Source: Anadara kagoshimensis (taxonomy: Eukaryota; Mollusca; Bivalvia; Arcoida; Arcidae). Taken from it: a stretch of 64,000 nt of DNA. Numbering within the stretch: position 1 is the stretch's first letter; each line of letters begins with the position of its first letter. Below the pieces are notes generated by a model that was not told the DNA's origin, ran no database searches, and saw only the letters and a list, made by a program, of their open reading frames with translations. The stretch covers positions 65,655,630 to 65,719,629 of the forward strand of contig CM037865.1 in NCBI GenBank assembly GCA_021292105.1, read 5' to 3'. The translations under genes and the position numbers were made by a program. This document shows positions 45,507 through 57,331 of the stretch, piece after piece.

Positions 45507-45731
45507 GCCAAATTTATTTCGGGAAATTCACAAGCTTTCGAAAGCATGCTGTGATCCAAGATGTGAACTTGTGACTTTATGCAGGGCGGAAATGGACCTT
45601 TTTTAAATGAAATAAAATTATCTGAATTGCAAAACAACAAATTTAACGTACGCATTATATGCATCACCTGTAGAGAACATTACATCGGACAAACTGGCAA
45701 TATTCTAAATGAACGTGTCATTACCAAATAA
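45507..45731 (+). pseudogene. GIY-YIG endonuclease domain remnant, Penelope-like or related element
   Basis: Reads NLFREIHKLSKACCDPRCEL, a one-base slip in a T run (45,599-45,604), then NVRIICITCREHYIGQTGNI-LNERV and a stop. C-x-x-x-C before C-x-x-C...YIG-x-T...L-x-x-R is the Cys-rich GIY-YIG module of Penelope-like retroelements and related invertebrate proteins. The GIY motif is weakly kept as CIT. The upstream reverse transcriptase is absent. Its second half is repeated at 47,969-48,056 because the 2.3-kb duplication begins inside it. Confidence 0.7.
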
Positions 45732-48700
45732 AAATACTGGTACCCGGATGTACGCCAACTCCTTCTTGGTGGGGCATTTAAAAATTTGTTCAATTGGTAA
45801 TTTTTCTTTTTAAAAATGTCATTTTACAAAAACAAAAAATAACTTTGGGATCAAGTCAGCTTTTGCAAATTCATATATCTTAATCGGTATATAATAAATG
45901 TAACTAGCTATGTGCGATGCTATTTGTTATAATAAATCAAATTTAGCTTAGAAATATAAATCTTCTATATTTCAAAACATGTTACAGAACAATAGGATAC
46001 AGTAATATTTAGTACCATATATCGTAATATACAATCTGCATGATTATGAAATTGCCCGTTAAATATTATTATTACTATCATTATATGTTTTATATGTAGT
46101 ATTATTATAAGGTGGTATTTTAATGCTGACACAGTTATTTTGCAAAGATGACACACCGAAGTCAAATAACTGGGTTAACATGAAATTACCAGATCAATGA
46201 CTATTTTATTAATTAACATTTCAAATGTTCAACATCAAAAAATTAAGGCATACTTGTCTACCTATCCCATAATTTCCTGTTCCTTTCATTTCAATTTTGG
46301 TTTCATGTGCTGGGGGTTAGCTAACTAAACAGGAGTTGCATATTATCTGGTGACATTTACCGCCCTCTGTTGTGAATGCAAATCAATATAGATCTTTAAA
46401 ACGGTAGATTTATTAATTTTTTAAAACAAATGTTCAAATTGTGATAATTGACCTTTAATGATATAATATTAAACTAGTTATTTTGTTATTTTTACGATTC
46501 ATTGTAAAGATTAAAGTGTTAGTTTATATATAGACCTTCGTCAGTGCATAAGTTATCCGCACTTTCAGCCTAAACGCTTGTGGATATTGAGCTGAGGTTT
46601 GGAATTTTAGTGAACCACAATGAGTTGCAGATCAAATTTAGATGCTTTACAGGTAAAATAGTAAAACCTTAAATTGAAATCTCACGAATGATAACACACT
46701 TCTTTTGCCCCTTCGAGATGAGAAAATCTAAGATAAGAAATTTCGGTGGACAAGGCCATTGAGGAGACGTTCAGGTTACAAGTGCGGGGATAGAAATTTA
46801 TGTTATAGTCGATACTAAGGTATGTCGATGGTGTTGAAACTGAACGCTATATTTTTGTTGTTCATATGTTTGTTGTAGACGATCCTAAAACTTTGATATT
46901 AGGGCATAGTTGTTAGTAGATCCTATGCGAGACAAAATATAATTATTTGTTATAGATATAGTTTCTGATAAGTAATAGTATTTGTGTATTAGAAATCTCT
47001 TATAAACGTGCTCTATCGCATATAAGGTAATTATTTTGTGATTTTGGTCAAGTGCCTAAAGTCCGTTTACAACAAAATCCTCTCAAGATGTCCATAATCG
47101 GAATTCCTAATATGTGTTTATCTTAACAATAACGGTTTTACTATCTCTGGACATCTCTAGAATAAAGCATTCGGCTATTGTAATGTACACAAAAAACCAA
47201 AGATATATACAAAAATTGATCCGGCCGCCGTTTCTAATTAAATGTACTTTACTTTGCCTCATCCCATTCCATTCAGTATTTGTGTCTTACGTGGGATATT
47301 GGTTTTATTGTTATCATTTTATTTTCGGAAATTTACAAAAATTATAACCATCAAGATATACATGTCACTTGGTCGTATCTAACCATTGCTAGCGTATGTG
47401 TAGCCTGAACTGCAGTAACAAGTTGTTTATATGTGGTGGACAAATGTATTTATTATTATTTAATTGTTTAGCTAAAACTATAACCCAGCAAGCAACGCCA
47501 TGGACGTCTTTGTCTCGTCGTATGGTTTAATTCATAAATAAAAATTATGTTTCACAGTTAATCAGTATTGGATTCTTATCATGTTCAAACATCACTAAAG
47601 TGTGCCATAAAGCTGAGAACTTGCTGTTCAGATCGCATCAGAATGCACAATCCATCATTATATATCTATGTAGAAGAAATATTCCGGGAGTGCATGCCTC
47701 GGATCCCCATTAGGTTATTCACAATGTCTCTCCTTAAACATTAAATGTGCGCTACGACCCTGGGTGGACAGTGAAAAAAGCTAATCTCGCACTGTGATTG
47801 ATAACAAAGGATCGTCACCTATAATGTGTATTAGAAAATTGCCGTACCGATATTTCTAGAAATAAAATCATCTTGATCTTTTGATGGAAGAGACAATCGT
47901 GATGTCAACAGACACAAACCCACCAGTTCTATTTTCTTGTCACTATGGCTGACAAAGTGCTTAGCTAAAACGTACGCATTATATGCATCACCTGTAGAGA
48001 ACATTACATCGGACAAACTGGCAATAGTCTAAACGAACGTGCCATTAGCAAATAAAAATACTGGTACCCGGATGTACGTCAGATCCTTCTTGGTGGGGCA
48101 TTTAAAATTTTGTTCAATTGGTAATTTTTTTTAAAAATGTCATTTTACAAATACAAAAAAATAACTTTGGGATCAAGTCAGCTTTTGCAAATTCATATAT
48201 CTTCATCGTTATATAATAAATGTAACTATGTGCGATGCTATTTGTTAAAATGAATCAAATTTAGCTTAGAAATATAAATCTTCTATATTTCAAAACATGT
48301 TACAGAACAATAGGATACAGTAATATTTAGTACCATATATCGTAATATACAATCTGCATAATTATGAAATTGCCCGTTAAATATTATTATTACTATCATT
48401 ATATGTTTTATATGTAGTATTAATATTAAGGTGGTATTTTGATGCTGACACAGTTATTTTGCAAAGATGACACACCGAAGTCAAATAACTGGGACAACAT
48501 GAAATTACCAGATCAATGACTATTTTATTAATTAACATTTCAAATGTTCAACATCAAAAAAATTTAGGCATACTTGTCTACCTATCCCATAATTTCCTGT
48601 TCCTTTCATTTCAATTTTGGTTTCATGTGCTGGGGGTTAGCTAACTAAACAGGAGTTGCATATTATCTGGTGACATTTACCGCCCTCTGTTGTGAATGCA

Positions 48701-50275
48701 AATCAATATAGATCTTTAAAACGGTAGATTTATTAATTTTTTAAAACAAATGTTCAAATTGTGATAATTGACCTTTAATGATATAATATTAAACTAGTTA
48801 TTTAAAAAAATTGGAAATTGTTATTTTTACGATTCATTGTAAAGATTAAAGTGTTAGTTATTATATAGACCTTCGTCAGTGCATAAGTTATCCGCACTTT
48901 CAGCCTAAACGCTTGTGGATATTGAGCTGAGGTTTGGAATTTGAGTGAACCACAATGAGTTGCAGATCAAATTTAGATGCTTTACAGGTAAAATAGTAAA
49001 ACCTTAAATTGAAATCTCACGAATGATAACACACTTCTTTTGCCCCGTCAAGATGAGAAAATCTAAGATAAGAAATATCGGTGGACAAGGCCATTGAGGA
49101 GACGTTCAGGTTACAAGTGCGGGGTTAGAAATTTATGTTATAGTCCATACTAAGGTATGTCGATGGAAGGTGTTGAAACTGAACGCTATATTTTTGTTGT
49201 TCGTATGTTTGTTGTAGACGATCCTAAAACTTTGACATTAGGGCATAGTTGTTAGTAGATCCTATGCGAGACAAAATATAATTATTTGTTATAGATATAG
49301 TTTCTGATAAGTAATAGTATTTGTGTATTAGAAATCTCTTATAAACGTGCTCTATCGCATATTAGGTAATTATTTTGTGATTTTGTCAAGTGCCTAAAGT
49401 CCGTTTACAACAAAATCCTCTCAAGATGTCCATAATCGGAATTTCTAATATGTGTTTATCTTAATAATAACGGTTTTACTATCTCGACATCTCTAGAATA
49501 AAGCATTCGGCTATTGTAATGTACACAAAAACCCAAGATATATACAAAAATTGACCCGGCCGCCGTTTCTAAGTAATTGTACTTTACTTTGCCTCATCCC
49601 ATTCCATTCAGTATTTTTGTCGTACGTGGGATATTGGTTTTATTGTTATCATTTTATTTTCGGAAATTTACAAAAATTATATCCCATCAGGATGTACATG
49701 TTACTTGGTCGTAGCGTATGTGTAGCCTGAACTGCAGTAACAAGTTGTCTATATGTGGTGGAAAATGCATTTATTATTATTTAATTGTTTAGCTAACACT
49801 ATAGCCATGGGCGTTTTGTCTCTTCGTATGGTTTAATTCATAAATAAAAATTATGTTTCAAAGTTAATCAGTATTGAATTCTTATCATGTTCAAACATCA
49901 CTAAAGTGTGCCATAAAGCTGAGAACTTGCTGTTCAGATCGCATCAGAATGCACAATCAATCATTATATATCTATGTAGAAGAAATATTCCGTGAGTGCA
50001 TGCCTCGGATCCCATTAGGTTATTCACAAAATCTCTCCCTAAACATTAAATGTGCGCTACGACCCTGGGAGGACAGTGTAAAAAAGCTTATGTGTCACTG
50101 TGATTAATAACAAAGGATCATCACCTATAATTTGTATTAGAAAATTGCTGTACCGATATTTCTTGAAATAAAATCATCTTGTTCTTTTGATGGAAGAGAC
50201 AATCGTGATGTCAACAGACACAAACCCACCAGTTCTTTTTTCTTGTCACTATGGCTGACAAAGTGCTTAGCTAAA
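45645..50275. repeat. Tandem duplication, two units of about 2.3 kb
   Basis: Unit 1 is 45,645-47,968 (2,324 bp) and unit 2 is 47,969-50,275 (2,307 bp). Both start AACGTACGCATTATATGCAT inside the GIY-YIG remnant and end ACAAAGTGCTTAGCTAAA. Differences are scattered substitutions and small indels, so it is a fairly recent direct duplication. Each unit also holds a fragment of the dispersed repeat in reverse (about 46,275-46,345 and 48,603-48,655). Confidence 0.95.
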
Positions 50276-50480
50276 TACTCGCAAATGTCTTCTCGCTTTA
50301 ACTTTCTTCAATATTCCGCACTTCTCGTGGAACACTTGACAGTTGCGATGGACGCAACACCATTTTGTTCCCAGATCTTTCGATTTCCTTATCTCCATCA
50401 TAGAAGAGTTCCTATAACAAAGTAATCGCGATATGACGTAGTTGGTGTTCGGCACCGACTTGATGAGCGTCTCAAATCGA
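50102..50480 (-). pseudogene. Unidentified minus-strand coding remnant
   Basis: On the minus strand one reads GNKMVLRPSQLSSVPREVRN, then after a frame change CEYLAKHFVSHSDKK, LVGLCLLTSRLSLPSK and QDDFISRNIGTAIF-stop. The last part is repeated in unit 1 (47,831-47,960). Its amino-acid composition is less biased than AT-rich noise. No family was recognised. Confidence 0.3.
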
Positions 50481-52950
50481 GTAAACTGTTTTGTTTACAT
50501 TTTGAGCTATGGCTTGTGTCTGTCAAATATTTTCGATAAGTCTGTCTAATAAACTCCTTTAATGGAATTGATTACAAAGAGCGATTACATACTAGACTTT
50601 AGAATCTTTTCCAATTTCAACGTTTATAAACAGTTCTTGAGCTACTACTAGATTATTAAAGATGAAACTTAGGAAATAGTGGCTCGGGTTTTGATATTTG
50701 CTGCCTTAAGCCCTAATCTTGGTAATAAGGATGACTCATATATACTTTTCTAGTGGCAGTTCACGTGTTTAACATAACAAAATTTGTCAGTTTCTTAGTT
50801 TTTACTTTGCTGTAGGATTATGATCTGGACATGTTTTGGTATGTTTGATTTTGATATTAACTCTAAAAAATCTATTGATAGGTCCACTTATTTGCAATAT
50901 ATATAAAATGTATACCTATGAGAATTGACCAATGTATTGTTAAGATCATTGAGCCTCTTGGTAATTTTATACAATTCGTTAGTTTGTATTTTTTATGTCT
51001 CCACAATATACACCTCTATACTCTTTAATCAAATTTAAAGCAATCTTAAATTAACACGTTATATTTTGTTTTCACCCAGAAGAATATGACGTCTGGTCAC
51101 TTGTAAAAAGTATCCGTGAGACAACTATAAATCATTGTTACATAATGAATTATACAATGGTTTAACCGTTCTTTTCGTCGAGTTTGTAGACATTATCCAG
51201 GCCTCTGTGAGAGTAAAAAAATTCAATTGTAGCTTTTTATATTTCGTCTGATTTTGACTTAATCTTGCTGTAGTATCATCTTTTATTGTTTCGTAAAATT
51301 GAAAAATTGAATATAAAATACATAATTCCAGACAACATTTAGCAACAATTAGTCACAAACTAATATGAAATACGCGTAACATAACGAGCACATGCCAATC
51401 TAATGTACTGTACATAACAAATAACAACAAAACCAAAACAGACCAATGAAACACTAACACAAGATTAGATAAATACTAACACAAGACCAGTTAAATAATA
51501 ACACAAGACCAGATAAATACATATATATTTATTCCTGTATGAATGAGATTTGTATCAGAGTCGAGTCTTGTTCCAATGGCATACTAAAGATTGAGATTAA
51601 AACACTAAATAAGTTTTGAAAAAGAGAGTAATTGTTCTTTTGAGAAACTAAATAATAATTGTGACAGTTTATGTAGTTTATTGTGCAGTTACCGGGCATT
51701 AAGATTTCAGATGAACGGAGCCGGGATGAAATCAACATGGATTTTTTCGTACAAAATTCTAATATTACAACGAATATGGTGGACTGTTTATATTTTCTTT
51801 TTCCGGTTCCATACATAAAATGTTCGACATTTTGTTCTGCATTTCATCAGATGCAAAAGGATAGTTATTCACACTTTGGACGTTTTATTGCCCGACAATT
51901 GCATTATAGTATGAGGTGTGACGCCTGCATGCAAAAGCCGTGTACATTGTACCTTGCTGGAACTCGTGTTTGTTTTTGGTTCGTTTGGTCGAGAATGTTT
52001 AGCCATAGCCATACTTTCCATTACTTTGTAAAGTTTGTGTTCACCTTAAAGTTGAACTATGAACCAATATTCGGAATCTTTTTTCTCTGTTGTGATAGAT
52101 TAAAAAGGAGAGTCATCTTTGATAGTATGAGGTTGGCGTCTGTTTTGGAATTCAGATTTTTTGTTTGTTATAAGGGACAAAAATTGGGATTATCAGTGAT
52201 TTCATAAGCTCTTGGATTAAATGAGATGAGTCTACGTTTCTTCTGTTCTTGTTTTTGTGGCTCTTTCTATATGTTCAAGATACTGTTTTTCATTTTGATC
52301 AATTTTAGCTAATGTCACCCCACTCTAATTTATAGTGTGTTACTTATTCTTTTTTTTTCTGAGTGGGGCAGTATCTATTATAGCTGCGAGTTGAGCTGTC
52401 ATTCCGATATCCGCTCACGAACATTATGTGTCTCAGTTCTAGGCTAGCATGGCTTGGATACAAGTTGGTCTCAAGCAGTGTGTAGTATAATATTTACTGC
52501 AACCAACTTGTCAAGAAACATCGTGCATAAAAAAGTGAATAGATAAGGTTTTATTGGTGATGTATTATACCAGGTTACAGGTTTTAACACACTGGTTGAA
52601 TAAATGTGAACTACTAGGGTCAGTTTTGTTTATAAACAATTTCAGTGAAGCAACAGGGCAATATAAACTACTTGTTATGTGGAGTACATTATTTTATATG
52701 AATGTGATTCATCACTGCTAATCCACCGTTGATAATTTTTCTCTTGTTTCATGGACAAGAAAAATAAAATCCTAGTTATTTTCAACAGAACGAAACTGGA
52801 AACTATTAAGGTTTAATTGGAGGTGAAACTCTAAACCCCTGGACACAAAATGTATGGATAAAAGATACCATATTCTTAGTGCAACAGGAGTTGTTTCTCT
52901 AAACAGAAAATTTTGTATTTTCTGAAGGTCGGATGTAGAAATAATTTCCC
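50460..52950. other. No gene recognised; repeat fragments
   Basis: A reverse dispersed-repeat end is at about 50,750-50,860 ('CTAGTGGCAGTTCACGTGTT'). Three tandem ~24-bp units ('CTAACACAAGA..AGATAAATA') are at 51,448-51,520. A 174-codon open frame at 51,683-52,207 (+) has no recognised motif. Confidence 0.45.
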
Positions 52951-52954
52951 TATG

Positions 52955-53947
52955 TTAAGTAGGCCTAGAAACACATTGTTGCATGTTAAATTTTAATCTA
53001 CCGTCCAATGTATTATTTGCAGGTTTGGACACAGTGTCACGGACAATGTCAAAATTCCTGCCAATATTTTGAATGTGTCTATAGCTGCCCGCACGTTCAG
53101 TAGCCATGTTCTGGGGCATTGATTTACTCCTCATCTCAATATTCTTGGGCTCTATCTCTGCATAGAACCTCCTGAGCTTCTCGCACAAATCATCTGTTGA
53201 AATTGTGTGGAAATCAACCTTTTCTCCGTTGGAATCTACACTTCAAACTGAAAATGAGCTATTTTTTATTTTTAATTCATCTTCAACATTTTGAAGAAAA
53301 AAAACATTATTTTATTAATTGTGTATTGTGTTTTTGTTGTCGAAAAGAGAGAAAATAAATTATCCTAATTTCTAATGTGTGAATACTTGTTTTAAAAAAC
53401 AAAACACTTTACACAAAAAAGTGCAATTAGTGTTTCCCCAATCCAATTGGGACTTTGTTTAAAAATATTACTTCTAAAGCTGAATTTATTTTATCTTCCT
53501 TTCTGATACATGATTCATATTTCCAAAATTTAAATTATTTAAAGTATTAAATTAAATGAACACTTTCTGTTGAAATTCACATATAATTTTTAGAAATGTG
53601 TGTGAAAATTAAAATAAAAAACAATGTGAAACTTTTAATTGAAATGTTGAGGATGTGAACAAAAACAAATGTTTTTTTTGTGTTATTTCATAATAATAAT
53701 ACAGGTGTGTTAGGGTGTTTGCCATGAAAAACTTTAGAGCAGTAAAAAGTAGATCTATATTATATTTGTACCTTTGGAAACATTCCACGCTGAGTTTTCT
53801 TTTGGTAGATTTTGATTGCCTGTATTGATCAAGGTTGTCAGTATTAACAATAATAAGTTTCTTGAATCTTACAGATTTTTCTTGAGGTAGTGTCTGAGTG
53901 GGGACAGCTGTGTGTACGAGGGGGGGGGCTCCTGGTGCTTTGGCCAT
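52955..53947 (-). pseudogene. Crypton-like tyrosine-recombinase protein, truncated after the N-terminal domain
   Basis: Exon 1 is 53,947-53,772 (MAKAPGAPPLV, NTDNLDQYRQSKSTKRKLSV, ECFQ). Exon 2 is 53,240-52,955 (SNGEKVDFHTISTDDLCEKL, RRFYAEIEPKN, ATERAGSYRHIQ, FDIVRDTVSKPANNTLDGRL, SRPT-stop). Donor CCAAAG|GTACAA and an acceptor ending GAAG keep the frame open. D-L-C-x-x-L-x-x-F-Y-x-E, R-A-x-x-x-R-H and a-N-x-x-l-d-g are typical of the helical N-terminal domain of Crypton-derived (KCTD1/ZMYM/QRICH-type) recombinase-like proteins abundant in bivalves. The family continues past SRPT into the catalytic domain, here cut by TAA. Confidence 0.6.
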
Positions 53948-53959
53948 ATCATTAGTGTT

Positions 53960-54725
53960 TTAACCATATGATTAGTATTTGGTGATGAAAATGCACTTAT
54001 CGCTTCTACCAAATAAAATCATCTTGTAAAAGGTCTGGAATTGCGATGCATGGAATATCTTCCGTTTTATATCCGTTTAATTGTAATATAGTATCAACAT
54101 CTCCAAGTCGAAAGCGGATCCGGATATGATGGTCAATATTTACATTTTTATAAATTGTGTATTGCAGACAATCACTGATGTTTACACAAGAAATAATAAA
54201 TAAATCAAGTTTTTTATCATAATTTATTTGTAACCTAAAGTCATTCATGTTGTGAAGAAAGGACGAACATTTACTAAAAACAAAAAAACACAAATGTTGC
54301 TGTCAAGTTCATGCGAGTTGACCCATCCATATTGTTAACCCATGGACCAGCTTATCGGAGCAAAACGTAGTCCCGGAGGACTTAATCGGAGTTATTTCAT
54401 TGGAGTATAACATGAAAAACAAGCACGTGCATTTAGGTTGTGTTTGTATTGCGGTATAATATAACAGTAATTAATTTAACCGATCGGTGTTTCGTCAACT
54501 ATTTTTGTCTTATTTTTTTATACAAAGTATTGATATCGTGTGTCATTATAACACAAAATTCATATATACGTACATCATACTACCTGTAGCTAAAATCCCT
54601 TTGTGAAACATACAGTGTGACATCTAATGTAATACTTTGTAGAATCACCAAAAGCTCATTAACATCGATAATGCAACGCAATACGGAAGCGTATTTGGGA
54701 CATGGTATATTAATATATCAACAAC
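53960..54725. other. No gene recognised
   Basis: A minus-strand open frame at 54,006-54,293 ends RLGDVDTILQLNGYKTEDIP, IAIPDLLQDDFIW. It looks protein-like but has no family I know. Confidence 0.35.
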
Positions 54726-54728
54726 TAC

Positions 54729-54774
54729 CTGCAGCACTCTCAAATCATTTAAAACCTTCCAGTTAGTCTGGACA
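54729..54774 (-). repeat. Duplicated exon-like segment, copy 1
   Basis: 46 bp bounded on the minus strand by an AG before and a GT after. It is identical to 55,508-55,553. The shared block extends to about 54 bp (54,726-54,779). Confidence 0.6.
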
Positions 54775-55085
54775 CTGAAGTCAAAATATTAAAAACAAAT
54801 CTGTATTCATTACGTCACTGACAAACTTCCGTTATTTCATATATCGTAAAAAAGCAAATTAAAATGATATAATTATGAAACAACGCAGTTAAATTTGATG
54901 ACAGTTTCCCGGATCTAATGAAGAATGTTTACGGTAGAATTGTTAAATCTGTAGTCATGCAGTGTTCATTTGTGTTAGATAGCTAAAACAAAAGTTGAGA
55001 ACGAGAACATATTGTTATCAGATATCTGAGATAAGAGGTTTGGACTATATTTGTCACAGTAACGTTTTGTCTTCATAACGGAAGG

Positions 55086-57293
55086 ATGAAGCTAGAAGTC
55101 TGTATTTTTGTGATCCTCAGTGTAATAGCTGTAGTTTATTGCCAAGGTAAGACAGGGTATATAAACGTACATAATTACATATAAAATTTTTACTGAAAAA
55201 CGTGTATAAGCAATAGCAAAAACAACTACCACAATAATATTCCGAGACCATAAAACTCCCTGAATGGTCACTGGACACAATGTCCGGTGTAATGTACCAG
55301 GACCATAGGCAATGGCATACACCAAGTGGCATTTCTCTGGTTGATGTAGCACAGAGCCATAGATAAATGAAATCATGAGATATAATGAATTTGTGGTGAT
55401 ATTCAAAACATTCGAAACTCATCGATAGTAAAAATTGCACTGTAGCACTTGATGGTATAAGTTTCAAGTTCTTTTCTTACATCCCTGTAAGCTATAACCA
55501 ATGCTACCTGCAGCACTCTCAAATCATTTAAAACCTTCCAGTTAGTCTGGACACTGAATGTCAAAACAGCAAAAACTACAATTTCCATGGCCATGATAAT
55601 AGACAATTAATTTGTCATTGTCTATTCTAATGGCCAAAGCTACCTGACTGCAATACAAGACAATTTTGATATAAGTGTGTTTCACTTGTTCATGTAGATA
55701 TGAAAGTCAATGAGAGCCGTTATAGGTATAATTCTCGATATAAGTTATCAATTTTTCTATTGTCAACTTTCCTTTTTTATGCAGCAATATACCTGCTTCT
55801 CCTGCTTATGGTGTATTTGTTTCCCAATTAATACGCTATGGTAGAGCTTGTTCCCACTACGGGGACTTTGTACAACGAAGTAGGCTGCTTGCAAATAAAT
55901 TGTTGACTCGGGGATATTGCAAGCCTAGGCTTATCAAGGCCCTCAAAAAGTTTTATGGCCGTCATCACAGTATTGTTGATAAGTTTGATGTCTCTGTGTC
56001 CAGGATTGCCTTGGATATATTTGACGTCTCATAGTTCCATGTTCCTTTCACACAATTTTGATTACACACGTGACGGGTGTAGCTAGCTAAACAGGAGGTG
56101 CTTACCCTTCCGGAGCACCCGGCCTCACTTCCCTGGTGGAAGTTCACGTGTCTAACCTAACTTGTCAGTTCCAAAGTTTTTACTTTGCTTCTGGATTGTG
56201 ATTCGGAAATGGATAAGTATGTTTGTTTTTGATTACATGTAGCTAACTAAACAGGTGATGCTCACCCTCCCACAGCACTCGACCTCACGTCCCTGTTTTC
56301 ACGTGTTTAACTTGAATGCCATTTTCATAGTTTTTACTTTGCTTTGGAATTGTGATTTGGACATGGATTGTTGTGTTTGTTTGTTTTTTTTGTTACTTGC
56401 ACACAAGCTGATGGGATAACTGATATAAAGTGTTTAAATGTATGTATTTCTTCTTTTGACTAAGACAGTATCCTTTTGCTTTATTAAAAGTAAATATGTA
56501 TAATCCAATGGCGGTATTTTTAAATGAACACAATTTACATTTTATTTATTTTAGATGGTTGTCCAGTAGAAAATCCAAACATAGTATGGGGATGTGCATA
56601 TACGCCACACTGTTTCGGTGACAGTTCTTGTCCTGACGGCCAGAAATGTTGCCGACACACATGCGGCGATCGATGTGTGTCACCTTCATCAAACACAGGT
56701 CAGCATAAACATATTAGTAATAATTTACGAGTCATAGATATATATACAATTTATGTGGAAAGATTTAGGTTGACCTATTAATCTTATCTGTCACTATGAA
56801 AATGAAATGTTCAGTATTACGAAAATGTGTACAGAGTACAAGAAGGAAAATTTCATATATAGTGCAATTATAAACTTTATTTGGATTATTTGTTAAAAAT
56901 AATTAAGTGGTTATTGTTCGGGCTGAAACCTTTAGTTTTTTTCTTTTTGGGGTAAACACCTTATTAAAAGAGCATTTGATTGGCAACATTTGATCACTTA
57001 TATGGATGGTTCCGACATTCTGATAACAAGCTGGCTTTGAAACAAAAGTAAGACATATCCAGATTACTTACAGGCTCAATGACGACTTATTCACAAACAA
57101 AACAAATATACAAATATATTAAATCAGTCTCGCTTTTCTAATCTGTGATCTTAAAATATAAAATATATGTTTTACTTTTTTTTACATTAGCAATTGCAAA
57201 GTACATTTTTTCAGTTATAGATTTCGTTATATCATATCGGACCGTAATCTATGAAAGGCTGATTATACAATTAATCCAGGAGTTGTTATATAA

Positions 57294-57331
<38 letters not shown>

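Noticed and set aside
51683-52207. 174-codon open frame on the plus strand
   Set aside because: Rich in Phe/Cys/Tyr/His, with no recognised domain, no splice or promoter context and an overlapping open frame on the other strand. It may be chance.
55092-55467. Overlapping 104- and 116-codon minus-strand frames
   Set aside because: Two frames open over the same bases with no recognised domain. Only the exon-like 46-bp block and its signal-peptide-like start were kept as a weak observation.
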